This document shows positions 31,829 to 41,167 of a DNA stretch of 64,000 bases, piece after piece; within the stretch, counting starts at the first letter, position 1; the number at the start of each line of letters is the position of its first letter. Below the pieces are notes generated by a model. The model was not told the DNA's origin. It searched no databases and saw only the letters and a list, made by a program, of their open reading frames with translations. This stretch comes from Rhizobium sp. CG5 (GTDB lineage: Bacteria; Pseudomonadota; Alphaproteobacteria; Rhizobiales; Rhizobiaceae). The DNA lies in contig NZ_JABAEF010000023.1 in the NCBI RefSeq assembly GCF_023701945.1, positions 1-64,000 on the forward strand. Reading direction: 5' to 3'. The position numbers and the translations under genes were made by a program.

Positions 31829-32463
31829 CCCAGCCCCTGGCCCGCCAGGCCCGCGAGCGCATCGTCGAGATGATCCTGTCGGGGGATCTGTCGGCGGGCG
31901 ATACGCTGTCGGAAGACAAGCTTGGCAAGCTGCTCGACATGTCGCGCACCCCCGTGCGTGAAGCGATGAAGCATCTGGAAGCCGAAGGGCTTGCCGCCCG
32001 CGACGGACGCTTTCTCAAGGTTCGCCACATCGGGGCCGATGAGGTCCGCGAGATCTTCTTCCTGCGCGACACGCTGGAAAGCTATGGCGCCCGACAGGCC
32101 GTCCGGCTGTCGCCGGCGGTGCTCGGCGCCATGCGGGCGCGGGTCGAGGCGGTGATGGCAGCCGGACCGGGCGAAGAGCAATGGCGGGTCGATGACGATT
32201 TCCATCGCATGATCGCCTCGGCCAGCGGCAACCCGCTGCTGGTCTCCACCGTCGAGGCGCTGCGCCTGCGAACCTGCATCTTCGACCATGGCCGGATCCC
32301 CGAGCGCTTCCTGAAGGGCTGCCACGAACATCTGGCGATCCTCGCGGCTTTGTCCGCCGGCCAGGCCGAGGAGGCTGCAAGCCGGATGTCCTACCACATT
32401 CTCCAGGCACGCGACGCCGTGCTGATCCATCTTCAAAACCGCATGGGGCTCCCGAAGTCATGA
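31825..32463 (+). CDS. GntR-family regulator, FCD type (1)
   Basis: A 212-residue regulator. The N-terminal winged helix reads LGKLLDMSRTPVREAMKHLE, and an all-helical FCD ligand domain carries the metal/ligand histidines (DDDFHRMIA, CHEHLAIL and MSYHILQ). It starts with ATGA overlap on pxpC and overlaps the next dehydrogenase gene by 4 bp, so it is translated within the operon. It probably represses the oxoproline/hydantoin genes in response to a carboxylate. Confidence 0.9.
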   Translation: MTQPLARQARERIVEMILSGDLSAGDTLSEDKLGKLLDMSRTPVREAMKHLEAEGLAARDGRFLKVRHIGADEVREIFFLRDTLESYGARQAVRLSPAVLGAMRARVEAVMAAGPGEEQWRVDDDFHRMIASASGNPLLVSTVEALRLRTCIFDHGRIPERFLKGCHEHLAILAALSAGQAEEAASRMSYHILQARDAVLIHLQNRMGLPKS

Positions 32464-33431
32464 AATGCCTGATCCTACAGCCCGTCCATGCCGATGGGCT
32501 AGCCCTGCTTGAGGAAGCCGGGATTACGCCGGTGATCTGCCCGGACCCGTCGCTGGACACGGTGCAGAAACTCGTGCCCGGCTGCGTGGCGGCGATCACC
32601 CGCGATATCGGCTTCCCGGCCGCCTATTTCGAGAAAGCCGACGCGCTGAAGGTCATTGTCGTGCATGGGGCCGGCCATGATGCCGTCGACAAGCAGGCGG
32701 CCCTCGCACATGGCGTGCTGGTCTGCAATTCACCGGGCTTCAACGCACGATCGGTGTCGGAACTGGCGCTGGGCCTCAGCCTTTCGGCAGCCCGGCTGAT
32801 CCCGGCCGCCGATCGCGACGAGCGGGCCGGTCACCACGGGTTCCGCGAGCGCGAGCGCTTCAGCGAATTGTCCGGCAAGACGGCGCTGATCATCGGCTTC
32901 GGCGCCACGGGTGCCGGCCTTGCCCATATGCTGAAGGCCGCACTCGGCATGCGGGTGATGGTCTATTCGCCGCGGGCGCCGGACCTCAACGGCTTCGAGC
33001 GCGTCGCCACCCTGGCCGAAGGCCTTGCCCAGGCCGACCTGATTTCGCTGCACACCCCGATGCGGCCGGAAACCCGGCATCTGATCAACGCCGAAACGCT
33101 GAGGCTGACCAAGCCGGGTGCGATCCTGATCAATACGGCGCGCGCCGGGCTTGTCGACGAGGCAGCGCTCGCAGCGGCGATCGATGAGGGCCGCATCGCC
33201 GCCGCCGGTCTCGACGTCTATAGCCATGACGCCCCGCAGGGACCGCTTGGCGCGTCCAGCCGCGTCATCTTCACCCCGCATCTGGGCGGTGCAACGCTGG
33301 AAGCCCTGAAGCGCACGGCGGTCGGCTCTGCCCGCAACGTGCTGACGGCGCTCGCCGGCCAGACACCGGCCACTGCGCTCAATGCGCCGATCGGGGCCTT
33401 TGCTGCCCGCGACGAAAGGAAAGTGTCATGA
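32460..33431 (+). CDS. D-isomer-specific 2-hydroxyacid dehydrogenase (1)
   Basis: A 323-residue NAD-dependent enzyme reducing or oxidising a 2-oxo/2-hydroxy acid. The Rossmann nucleotide motif is GFGATGAGLA around residue 143. The catalytic Arg is in INTARAGLVDEAAL and the catalytic His in TPHLGGATLEA. The usual catalytic Glu region reads DVYSHDAP, so the Glu appears replaced or shifted. 4-bp overlaps couple it to the GntR gene before and the M20 gene after. It could handle 2-oxo acids made by the D-amino-acid transaminase. Confidence 0.88.
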   Translation: MKCLILQPVHADGLALLEEAGITPVICPDPSLDTVQKLVPGCVAAITRDIGFPAAYFEKADALKVIVVHGAGHDAVDKQAALAHGVLVCNSPGFNARSVSELALGLSLSAARLIPAADRDERAGHHGFRERERFSELSGKTALIIGFGATGAGLAHMLKAALGMRVMVYSPRAPDLNGFERVATLAEGLAQADLISLHTPMRPETRHLINAETLRLTKPGAILINTARAGLVDEAALAAAIDEGRIAAAGLDVYSHDAPQGPLGASSRVIFTPHLGGATLEALKRTAVGSARNVLTALAGQTPATALNAPIGAFAARDERKVS

Positions 33432-34669
33432 TCGAAGCGATGATCGCCGATATCATCGAGCGCGTGAACCGGCTGAGCCTGCCTGGCCCCGGCTTCACCC
33501 GCCCATCCTACAGCCCGCTGGAAACGCAAGCCCATGCCATCATCGCCGAGAAGGCGGAAGCGCTTGGCATGACCGTGACGCGGGATGCCGGCTCCAATCT
33601 CTTCGCCCGCCTTCCCGGCCGCGACCGGGCAGCCCCTGCCCTCTATATCGGCTCCCATCTCGATACCGTCGCCATGGGCGGCGCCTATGACGGGGTGGCC
33701 GGCGTGGCCGGCGCAATGGCGCTGGCGGCGCATTTCGTCAACAGTGGCGAAACCCCGCCGGTCGATCTGGTCGTCACCGTCACACGGGCCGAGGAAAGCG
33801 TCTGGTTTCCGGTGTCCTATATCGGCTCGCGCGCCGCACTCGGCCGGCTGACGGCGCCGGAGATGGAGGCATGCCGCATCGATAGCGGCCAGACGCTCGC
33901 CCATCACATGCGTCTTGAGGGCGGCGACCCGGACGCAGTGCTGAGAGGTCCGGGACTGACGAGCGCCCGTTTTATCGAGATCCATATCGAGCAGGGGCCG
34001 GTGCTGCTGAAGGCGGACGAGCCCTTTGCGCTTGTCAGCGGTGTGCGCGGCGGGCTGCGCTATCGCCAGGCGGGCATCGACGGTATCTGGGCCCATTCGG
34101 GCGGCGCGCCGCGCAGCGAGCGGGCGGACGCGGTCTTTGCCTTCGCCGATCTGGTGACCGCGCTCGATCGCCTTTGGGGGGAGATGCTGGAGAGCGGACA
34201 CGATTGCGCCGTCACGTTCGGCAGGGTCGATGCAGCCAGCGACGAGCATGCCTTTGCCAAGGTGCCGGGCCGGCTGGAATTCTGTGTCGACATCAGATCC
34301 GGCGACGATGCCGTGCTCGACCGGATGGATGCGGCCCTGAAAGCCGAGATCGCAGCGATCGAAGCAAAGCGCGGCGTGCGCTTTCGGCTGGGGGCACAGT
34401 CGCGCAGCAAGCCGAGCGCCCTGTCCGCGTCGCTGAACGACCGGATCCTCGCCGGTGCCGGGGCGCTCGACCTGTCGCCGCGCATCATGCTGTCTGGCGG
34501 CGGCCATGATGCGGCAGCCTTTGCGGCGGCCGGCTGGGACTCCACCATGCTGTTCATCCGCAACTGGAACGGCAGCCACAATCCCGACGAGGGCATGGAC
34601 GAGAAGGACCTGGCGCTGGCCGTGCGGGCGCTGGCGGAAACCTTTGCCGACCGGCAGGGCCGGCCATGA
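33428..34669 (+). CDS. M20-family amidohydrolase (L-carbamoylase/allantoate amidohydrolase type)
   Basis: A 413-residue zinc-dependent hydrolase of the hydantoinase/carbamoylase subfamily of M20. Metal ligands appear in YIGSHLDTVAMGGAYDGVAG (His and Asp), TRAEESVWFP (the EE pair) and HIEQGPVL. SGGGHDAAAF near the C-terminus carries the last His. Family members remove the N-carbamoyl group from L-amino acids or ureido acids. Together with the nitrilase-type D-carbamoylase at 41168, the cluster would cover both stereoisomers. Confidence 0.88.
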   Translation: MIEAMIADIIERVNRLSLPGPGFTRPSYSPLETQAHAIIAEKAEALGMTVTRDAGSNLFARLPGRDRAAPALYIGSHLDTVAMGGAYDGVAGVAGAMALAAHFVNSGETPPVDLVVTVTRAEESVWFPVSYIGSRAALGRLTAPEMEACRIDSGQTLAHHMRLEGGDPDAVLRGPGLTSARFIEIHIEQGPVLLKADEPFALVSGVRGGLRYRQAGIDGIWAHSGGAPRSERADAVFAFADLVTALDRLWGEMLESGHDCAVTFGRVDAASDEHAFAKVPGRLEFCVDIRSGDDAVLDRMDAALKAEIAAIEAKRGVRFRLGAQSRSKPSALSASLNDRILAGAGALDLSPRIMLSGGGHDAAAFAAAGWDSTMLFIRNWNGSHNPDEGMDEKDLALAVRALAETFADRQGRP

Positions 34670-35352
34670 CGGACACCATAGACGGCACGCCCCGCATCGA
34701 GGTCAACGAGAAGGATACGCTGGCCGACCGGATCTACCACGATATCAAGCGGCGCATCCTGGAAGGCGGCATCGCCAGCGGCGAGAGCCTCAGCGAAAAC
34801 CAGCTGGCGGCGGAAGCCGGCGCCTCGCGCACGCCGCTGAGGGTCGCGCTGGCGCGTCTTGAGCAAGAGGGCGTGATTGCCCGGCTTGCCAATGGCACCC
34901 TGGCGGTCCAGCCCGTCACCGTGGAGCAATTGCTCAACATCGTGCAGTTGCGCCGTCTTCTGGAGGGGGCCGCTGCCGCCCGTGCGGCGGAGATGGCGCG
35001 CAGCACCGGTCTGCACCCGGCGCTGGCTGCCGTCAAAGAGGTGACCGAGACCTATGCCAATGGCAAAGCCACCGCCTTTGACGAGTTCTGGAAGCATGAC
35101 GATGCCTTTCATACCGCCGTCGCCCATGCCGCCGGCCTGACGCTCTGGCCAGCCATGCTGTCGGAACTGCGCGAGACGGCACGGCGCTGCACCATTACCC
35201 GGACCCATGACCGCTTCACCGAGCAGGCCAAGGAGCACCTGGCCGTCATCGCCGCCATTGAAGCCGGCGACGCGCACAGTGCGCGCGCTGCGATGGAAAC
35301 TCATTTCGCCAGCGTGCGAACCCGGTTCCTCGATTGGCTGGCCAGGCCATGA
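34666..35352 (+). CDS. GntR-family regulator, FCD type (2)
   Basis: A 228-residue second GntR regulator. The winged helix (NQLAAEAGASRTPLRVALAR) is at residues about 45-64, and the FCD helical domain has HDDAFHTAVAHA and KEHLAVIAAIEAGD. It overlaps the M20 gene by 4 bp. The following M24 gene starts 45 bp later. It probably controls the downstream half of the operon or the polar amino acid ABC genes. Confidence 0.9.
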   Translation: MTDTIDGTPRIEVNEKDTLADRIYHDIKRRILEGGIASGESLSENQLAAEAGASRTPLRVALARLEQEGVIARLANGTLAVQPVTVEQLLNIVQLRRLLEGAAAARAAEMARSTGLHPALAAVKEVTETYANGKATAFDEFWKHDDAFHTAVAHAAGLTLWPAMLSELRETARRCTITRTHDRFTEQAKEHLAVIAAIEAGDAHSARAAMETHFASVRTRFLDWLARP

Positions 35353-35397
35353 CGAAGGCCAGAACCGGAACAAGGACAATCGGACGGGAGACCAGAC

Positions 35398-36564
35398 GTG
35401 CATGAACTGACCTATCTTCGCGGGACCGAGGCGGCCTTTCCCGCAGAAGAATTTGCCAAGCGCGAGGTGCAGGCGCGCCAGCGTATCAAGGACGCCGGAC
35501 ATGAGGCGCTTGTCGTCACGGGGCCGGAGAATATCTACTGGCTGACCGGGCGCCAGACCGCCGGCTATTTTGCCTTTCAGGCCTTGATTCTGCCCGTCGA
35601 AGGCGCGCCGGTGCTACTGGTCCGACAGCTGGAATTGCCCGGCGCCATCGCCAATACCTGGCTGACCGACATCGTCGCCTATCAGGATGGTGAAAACCCG
35701 GCACAGGTCCTGGCGTCCACCCTGGTGAGGCTTGGCATCGCCCGGCCGGCTATCGAGAAAGCCGGCTGGTTCGTCTCACCCAATCTAATGGCCGAGATCG
35801 AGACGGCCATCGGCGCCGGTATGCTCTCCGACGGATCCACGCTGGTGGCGCCGCTGAGGATGCTGAAATCGACGGCCGAGCTCGACATGATCCGGCTGGC
35901 TGCCGGCTATGCGCAGGCCGGGCTTAAGGCCGGCCTTGCCACCTGCCGCAGCGGCGCGTCCGAAAACGAGGTCGCAGCCGCAATGTTGGCGGCATCCGTC
36001 TCTGCCGGGTCGGAAACCTTCGGCATGGAGCCGCTGGTCTCGTCGGGCCCGCGCAGCGGCTTGCCGCACATGACCTGGCGCCGTCGGCTGATGGAGGATG
36101 GCGATGCCGTCTTCCTGGAAATGGCCGGCAGCCATGCCCGGTACCATTCGGCGCTGATGCGCACGGCGTTTATCGGACCGGTCCCGGACGAGGTCAGCGC
36201 CATGATGGAGTGTGCGTTGAAGGCGCTGGATGCCGCCCTTGCCGAGATCCGTCCGGGCGCCTCCTGCGCCATGCCGCACGAGGCCGCCCAGACGGTGATC
36301 GATGCGGCCGGCTATACCAACGCCTTCCGCAAGCGCATCGGCTATTCCATGGGGGTCGCCTTTGCGCCGGACTGGGGCGAAGGCGGCATGCTCAGCCTGT
36401 TTACCGGCACCGATGTGCTGCTTGAGCCCGGCATGGTCTTTCACCTGCCCGCGACGCTGCGCGCCTTCGGGCGCTTTACCGTCGGCGCGTCCGAAACCGT
36501 GATCGTCACGGATCACGGCTGCGACATTCTCTCCACCCTTCCCCGCGGCATCACCGTGTGCTGA
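35398..36564 (+). CDS. M24-family hydrolase (creatinase/ectoine hydrolase-like, metal ligands missing)
   Basis: A 388-residue pita-bread-fold protein with a creatinase N-terminal domain (ALVVTGPENIYWLTG) and an M24 C-terminal domain. The aminopeptidase metal Asps are not conserved: the region reads EMAGSHARYHSALMRT instead of DxGxxxxxYxxDxTRT. The active-site His is kept in SGLPHMTW. Creatinase-type members are metal-free and cleave C-N bonds in small molecules, so this is probably an amidinohydrolase or ureido/ectoine-type hydrolase, not a prolidase. The start is GTG at 35398; GGACGGGAG precedes it. Confidence 0.8.
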   Translation: MHELTYLRGTEAAFPAEEFAKREVQARQRIKDAGHEALVVTGPENIYWLTGRQTAGYFAFQALILPVEGAPVLLVRQLELPGAIANTWLTDIVAYQDGENPAQVLASTLVRLGIARPAIEKAGWFVSPNLMAEIETAIGAGMLSDGSTLVAPLRMLKSTAELDMIRLAAGYAQAGLKAGLATCRSGASENEVAAAMLAASVSAGSETFGMEPLVSSGPRSGLPHMTWRRRLMEDGDAVFLEMAGSHARYHSALMRTAFIGPVPDEVSAMMECALKALDAALAEIRPGASCAMPHEAAQTVIDAAGYTNAFRKRIGYSMGVAFAPDWGEGGMLSLFTGTDVLLEPGMVFHLPATLRAFGRFTVGASETVIVTDHGCDILSTLPRGITVC

Positions 36565-36590
36565 AACAGCAAAACATCCAAGGAGCTTCC

Positions 36591-37004
36591 ATGCGTTCTC
36601 TCTTCCATCTCGCCTATCACATCACCGATCTCGACGAGGCGCGCGCATTCTACGGCGGCGTGCTCGGTTGCACTGAGGGCCGTTCGACCGACACCTGGGT
36701 CGATTTCGACTTTTTCGGACACCAGATCTCGCTGCATCTCGGCAAGCCGTTTGAAGTCACCCGTACCGGCAAGGTCGGCGACCACATGGTGATGATGCCG
36801 CATCTCGGTGTCGTCCTGCCGCTCGAAGACTGGCTGGCCCTGTCGGACCGGCTGGTCAAGGCCGGCATCGCCTTCGACATTCCGCCGGTCATCCGCTTTG
36901 CCGGCGAACCGGGCGAACAGCGCACGATGTTCTTCTTCGACCCTTCCGGCAATCCGATCGAGGTCAAGGGCTTCAAGGACTTCGACAGCGTTTTCGCGCA
37001 CTGA
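36591..37004 (+). CDS. VOC-superfamily (glyoxalase/dioxygenase-like) protein
   Basis: A 137-residue vicinal-oxygen-chelate protein. It has the His near the N-terminus (LFHLAYHITDLDEARAFYGG), a middle His in FGHQISLHLG, and the C-terminal TMFFFDPSGNPIEVKGF with the final Glu. Such single-module proteins bind a divalent metal and isomerise, epimerise or oxygenate small acids. The start has AAGGAG upstream. It is embedded in the amino-acid/hydantoin operon; the substrate is unknown. Confidence 0.85.
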   Translation: MRSLFHLAYHITDLDEARAFYGGVLGCTEGRSTDTWVDFDFFGHQISLHLGKPFEVTRTGKVGDHMVMMPHLGVVLPLEDWLALSDRLVKAGIAFDIPPVIRFAGEPGEQRTMFFFDPSGNPIEVKGFKDFDSVFAH

Positions 37005-37032
37005 TCAAAAGAACAAAAGGGAAGATACCGGC

Positions 37033-37977
37033 ATGCTGCCACCCATCGCGCTCGTGACCCGTATGGACGAAACCTCGGAGCAGGACTGGCTCGATCGTCT
37101 GGCCAAGGCCATGCCGGGCGAGACGATCCGTCCGTTCCGGGATCTGACGCCCGAAGAGCGGCGGCTTGCCGAGATCGCCATTGTCGCCAATCCCGACCCG
37201 GCCGATGTGGCGGCCCTGCCCTGCCTGTCGTGGATCCACAGCCTGTGGGCCGGCGTCGAGCGGCTGGTCGCCGAACTTGGCGGCCTGGCACCGCCGATCG
37301 TCCGGCTTGTCGATCCGGAATTGTCGCGGGTGATGGCCGAAGCCGTACTGGCCTGGACCTATTACATCCACCGGGACATGCCCGCCTATCGCAAAAGCCA
37401 GCAGAACCGGCTGTGGCAGCCGCTCGACTACCGTCATCCGCGCGATGTCACGGTCGGCCTGCTGGGACTTGGTGCTCTGGGAACAGCCGCGGCAGGCCGC
37501 CTGACCGGCGCCGGCTTCAAGGTCTGCGGCTGGAGCCGCTCGCCGAAGGTGCTGGAGAGGGTCGAGACCGTCTGCGGCGACGATGGCCTGCGGCATGTGC
37601 TGGCAACGAGCGATATCATCGTCTGCCTGGTGCCGCTGACATCGGACACCCGCGGCCTGCTGAATACAGAGCGACTGGCTGTAATCAAGCCCGGCGCATC
37701 GATCATCAATTTCGCCCGCGGCGCCGTCATCACTAGCGACGCCCTGCTGGCCGCACTCGACAGCGGCCGGATCGCCCATGCGGTGCTGGATGTCTTCGAG
37801 CAGGAGCCCCTGCCCGCGGATGCCCGTTTCTGGGGCCACGACAGGGTCACCGTGCTGCCCCATATCTCGGCACCGACGACGCCGGAAACGGCCTGCGCCA
37901 TCGTGGCCGCCAATGTGCATGCCTGGCGGGATCGCGGCGTGATGCCGGTAACCGTCGATCGCGATCGGGGATACTGA
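37033..37977 (+). CDS. D-isomer-specific 2-hydroxyacid dehydrogenase (2, GhrA-like)
   Basis: A 314-residue NAD(P)-dependent enzyme resembling glyoxylate/hydroxypyruvate reductase A. The nucleotide motif is LLGLGALGTAAAGRL. All three catalytic residues are present: Arg in NFARGAVI, Glu in DVFEQEPLP and His in LPHISAPTTPE. It starts at ATG 37033, 28 bp after the VOC gene. It probably reduces a 2-oxo acid generated in the pathway. Confidence 0.9.
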   Translation: MLPPIALVTRMDETSEQDWLDRLAKAMPGETIRPFRDLTPEERRLAEIAIVANPDPADVAALPCLSWIHSLWAGVERLVAELGGLAPPIVRLVDPELSRVMAEAVLAWTYYIHRDMPAYRKSQQNRLWQPLDYRHPRDVTVGLLGLGALGTAAAGRLTGAGFKVCGWSRSPKVLERVETVCGDDGLRHVLATSDIIVCLVPLTSDTRGLLNTERLAVIKPGASIINFARGAVITSDALLAALDSGRIAHAVLDVFEQEPLPADARFWGHDRVTVLPHISAPTTPETACAIVAANVHAWRDRGVMPVTVDRDRGY

Positions 37978-37995
37978 GTTGGTATAAGCAGAACG

Positions 37996-38016
37996 TATAA
38001 TTCAACTCGAATTATA
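37996..38016. promoter_or_regulatory. Candidate operator upstream of polar amino acid ABC genes
   Basis: A perfect inverted repeat TATAATTC-AACTC-GAATTATA with 8-bp arms. A direct repeat GTATAA (37983 and 37995) precedes and overlaps it. The AT-rich block lies 95 bp before the substrate-binding gene in an otherwise GC-rich region, so a promoter or operator for the ABC/hydantoinase operon is likely. Confidence 0.5.
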
Positions 38017-38110
38017 ATAGGCAATTATATTGCACTGCGACATGACCCATGAAACGATGATCCCATAACAAGGCCGTAAAGGCCGACCTCACCACCAGCA
38101 GGAGAACATC

Positions 38111-38956
38111 ATGAACCGCTTTTTCAAGTCCGGCATTGCCGGGCTGGCGCTTTGCTGCGCCTTGTCGCCGGCTTTCGCCGAGGGTACGATCAAGACCGCG
38201 CTCGACGGCACATTTGCGCCGCATGCCATGCCGACGCTCGACGGCAAGGTCGAGGGTTTCAATGTCGATCTCGTCAACCTGATCGGCGAACGCCTCGGCA
38301 AGACGGTTGACCTGACGTCTGCGCAGTTTTCCGGACTGATCCCGGCGCTGCAGGCCAAGACCTACGATTTTCTGGCAGCGCCGGTGACCGTCAATGCCGA
38401 ACGCTCGGCGAACCTGCTCTTCACCGAAGGCTTCATGGACACCAATTTCGGCTTCGTCGTGCCGGCCGGTGCCCCGGACTATGCCTCGCTTGAGGATCTG
38501 AAGGGCAAGACCATCGCCGTCAACAAGGGGTCTGCCTATGACAGCTTCCTGCGCGGCAAGGAAGCCGAATACGGCTGGAAGATCGAGAGCTACGGCACCA
38601 ATACCGATGCCGTCGCCGCCGTTCTGGCCGGCCGCGCCGATGCGAACCTCGCCGGTGCCACCGTGGCCGCCTGGGCGGTCAAGCAGAACCCGCAGCTGAA
38701 GCTATCTTATGAATATCCGACTGGCCTGGTCTGGGGGCTTGCCTTCCGCAAGGATGACGTCGAAGGCCGCAACCTGGTCGACAAGGCGATCGAATGCCTG
38801 AAGACCGATGGCTCGATGGCCAAGCTGTCGGAAAAATGGTTCGGCGTGACGCCCGTTGCCGGCACGACCATCGTCACGCCCACCAAGGGCTACGGCGTTC
38901 CGGGCTTCGACGGCTATGTCGAAGACGACCATGCACCGTCCTGCGCGCTGAAATAA
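38111..38956 (+). CDS. Polar amino acid ABC transporter substrate-binding protein
   Basis: A 281-residue periplasmic family-3 binding protein with signal peptide (cleavage near AFAEG, residue about 23). The two-lobed domain is recognised from VEGFNVDLVNLIGERLGK, DLKGKTIAVNKGSAYD and VLAGRADANL. An AGGAG precedes the start. The ATPase and two permease genes follow in the same direction. It probably captures a hydantoin, carbamoyl- or amino-acid-like solute for the enzymes encoded downstream. Confidence 0.9.
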   Translation: MNRFFKSGIAGLALCCALSPAFAEGTIKTALDGTFAPHAMPTLDGKVEGFNVDLVNLIGERLGKTVDLTSAQFSGLIPALQAKTYDFLAAPVTVNAERSANLLFTEGFMDTNFGFVVPAGAPDYASLEDLKGKTIAVNKGSAYDSFLRGKEAEYGWKIESYGTNTDAVAAVLAGRADANLAGATVAAWAVKQNPQLKLSYEYPTGLVWGLAFRKDDVEGRNLVDKAIECLKTDGSMAKLSEKWFGVTPVAGTTIVTPTKGYGVPGFDGYVEDDHAPSCALK

Positions 38957-39022
38957 TCTGTTGCCGATCCGGCGCGGCCCCGTCGCGCCGGACCGATCTG
39001 AGCCTGCCCGGAGTTCGTGCCC

Positions 39023-39766
<744 letters not shown>

Positions 39767-39775
39767 GGCGGTTCC

Positions 39776-40459
39776 ATGGACGGTCTCACCCGGTTTCTGA
39801 CGACATTCTTCGATCCGGCGATGATGCAGGCCCATGCGCCGGCCGTGCTCGCGGGGGTCTGGGTCACCCTGAAGATCGGCCTGGCGGTGATCATCGCCGG
39901 TATCGCACTCGGCCTGCTGCTTGCCTGCCTGCGCACCTACGGGCGAAAGCTGGTCAATTTTCCGATCATCTGCTTTGCCGATATCTTTCGCGCCCTGCCG
40001 CCGCTGGTGCTGATCCTCATCCTCTATTTCGGCCTGCCGTCGGCGGGCGTGCTCCTGTCCGGGCCGATGGTGCTGTTCCTGGTCTTGAGCCTGACGCTGG
40101 CCGCCTTTGCCGAAGAGATCTTCTGGGCCGGCTTTTCCGCCATCGAGAAGGGCCAGTGGGAGGCCGGCATCGCCACCGGCCTTGGCTTCACCGGCACGCT
40201 CATCCATGTCGCCCTGCCCCAGGCCGTGCGTCTGGCCACCCCGCCGCTGGTCAACCGGGTTCTTGCCATCACCAAGATGACCGCACTCGGCTCGGTGATC
40301 GGCGTCGAGGAGGTGCTGTCGGCGGCCACCACCGCGCAGAGCTTCTCCGGCAGCGCCACGCCATTGTCGCTGGCGGCGATCGCCTATCTCATCATCTTCC
40401 TGCCTGTCGTCTTCCTGGCCCGCACCCTGGAATCCCGGCAGCGCTGGGGACGGCACTGA
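39776..40459 (+). CDS. Polar amino acid ABC transporter permease (1)
   Basis: A 227-residue inner membrane protein of the HisMQ type with about five membrane segments. The coupling-helix region EEIFWAGFSAIEKGQWEAG is the EAA motif. Its partner is the permease at 40473, and together they form the channel for the ATPase at 39023. Confidence 0.9.
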   Translation: MDGLTRFLTTFFDPAMMQAHAPAVLAGVWVTLKIGLAVIIAGIALGLLLACLRTYGRKLVNFPIICFADIFRALPPLVLILILYFGLPSAGVLLSGPMVLFLVLSLTLAAFAEEIFWAGFSAIEKGQWEAGIATGLGFTGTLIHVALPQAVRLATPPLVNRVLAITKMTALGSVIGVEEVLSAATTAQSFSGSATPLSLAAIAYLIIFLPVVFLARTLESRQRWGRH

Positions 40460-40472
40460 GAGGAGAGACACG

Positions 40473-40473
40473 A
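40473..40473 (+). promoter_or_regulatory. Start of second permease (ribosome binding site marker)
   Basis: AGGAGAG at about 40461-40467 sets the start of the second permease at ATG 40473, 13 bp after the stop of the first permease. Confidence 0.5.
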
Positions 40474-41138
40474 TGCAGACCCTTCTCGACCAGTTCTTCA
40501 ATATCTCCATCATGATCAAGACCATGCCGCTGATGCTGAAGGGTCTGGTGATGACCCTGAAACTCTGCGCCGCAGTGATCCTGCTCGGTCTTGTCGGCGG
40601 GCTCCTGGTGGCGCTCGGCAATCTCAGCCCGCGGCGTTGGCTGCGTCTGCCCTCGATCGTCTTCACCGACATTTTTCGCGCTTTGCCGCCGCTGGTTCTG
40701 CTGATCTTCATCTATTCCGGCCTGCCCTTTGCCGGCGTCGAGATCTCGCCCTTCACGGCGGTGGTGCTGGCCTTCTTCCTCAACAATTCCTCCTATTATG
40801 CCGAGGTCTACCGGGCCGGCATCCTCTCGGTGCCGAAGGGCCAGTTCGAGGCGGCGCGCTCCACCGGATTGTCGAAGGCGCAGGCGCTCATCCATGTCGT
40901 GCTGCCGCAGGCGGTGCGCAATGTGCTGCCGGACCTGCTGTCGAACACGATCGAAGTGGTCAAGCTCACTTCGCTGGCCTCCGCCGTCTCCTTTGCCGAA
41001 CTGCTCTACAGCGCCAATATGGCGCGCTCCGTCACCTACAATGCCTCGCCGCTCGTGCTGGCGGCGCTGATCTATCTCGTCCTGCTCTGGCCTCTGGTGC
41101 GGCTTGTCAGCCGCTTCCAGCGACGGCTCGCGGCCTGA
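40473..41138 (+). CDS. Polar amino acid ABC transporter permease (2)
   Basis: A 221-residue HisMQ-type permease. Its EAA loop is AEVYRAGILSVPKGQFEAAR, and the segment LSKAQALIHVVLPQAVRNVLP is typical. About five membrane helices are visible. It completes the four-gene ABC importer and lies 29 bp before the N-carbamoyl-D-amino-acid hydrolase gene. Confidence 0.9.
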   Translation: MQTLLDQFFNISIMIKTMPLMLKGLVMTLKLCAAVILLGLVGGLLVALGNLSPRRWLRLPSIVFTDIFRALPPLVLLIFIYSGLPFAGVEISPFTAVVLAFFLNNSSYYAEVYRAGILSVPKGQFEAARSTGLSKAQALIHVVLPQAVRNVLPDLLSNTIEVVKLTSLASAVSFAELLYSANMARSVTYNASPLVLAALIYLVLLWPLVRLVSRFQRRLAA

Positions 41139-41167
41139 CGCTCCACAAGACTTGAAAGGACATGACC

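Noticed and set aside
33218..34579. A 453-codon minus-strand frame across the M20 gene.
   Set aside because: It is a shadow frame in GC-rich DNA. The plus-strand M20 protein has all family motifs and coupled neighbours.
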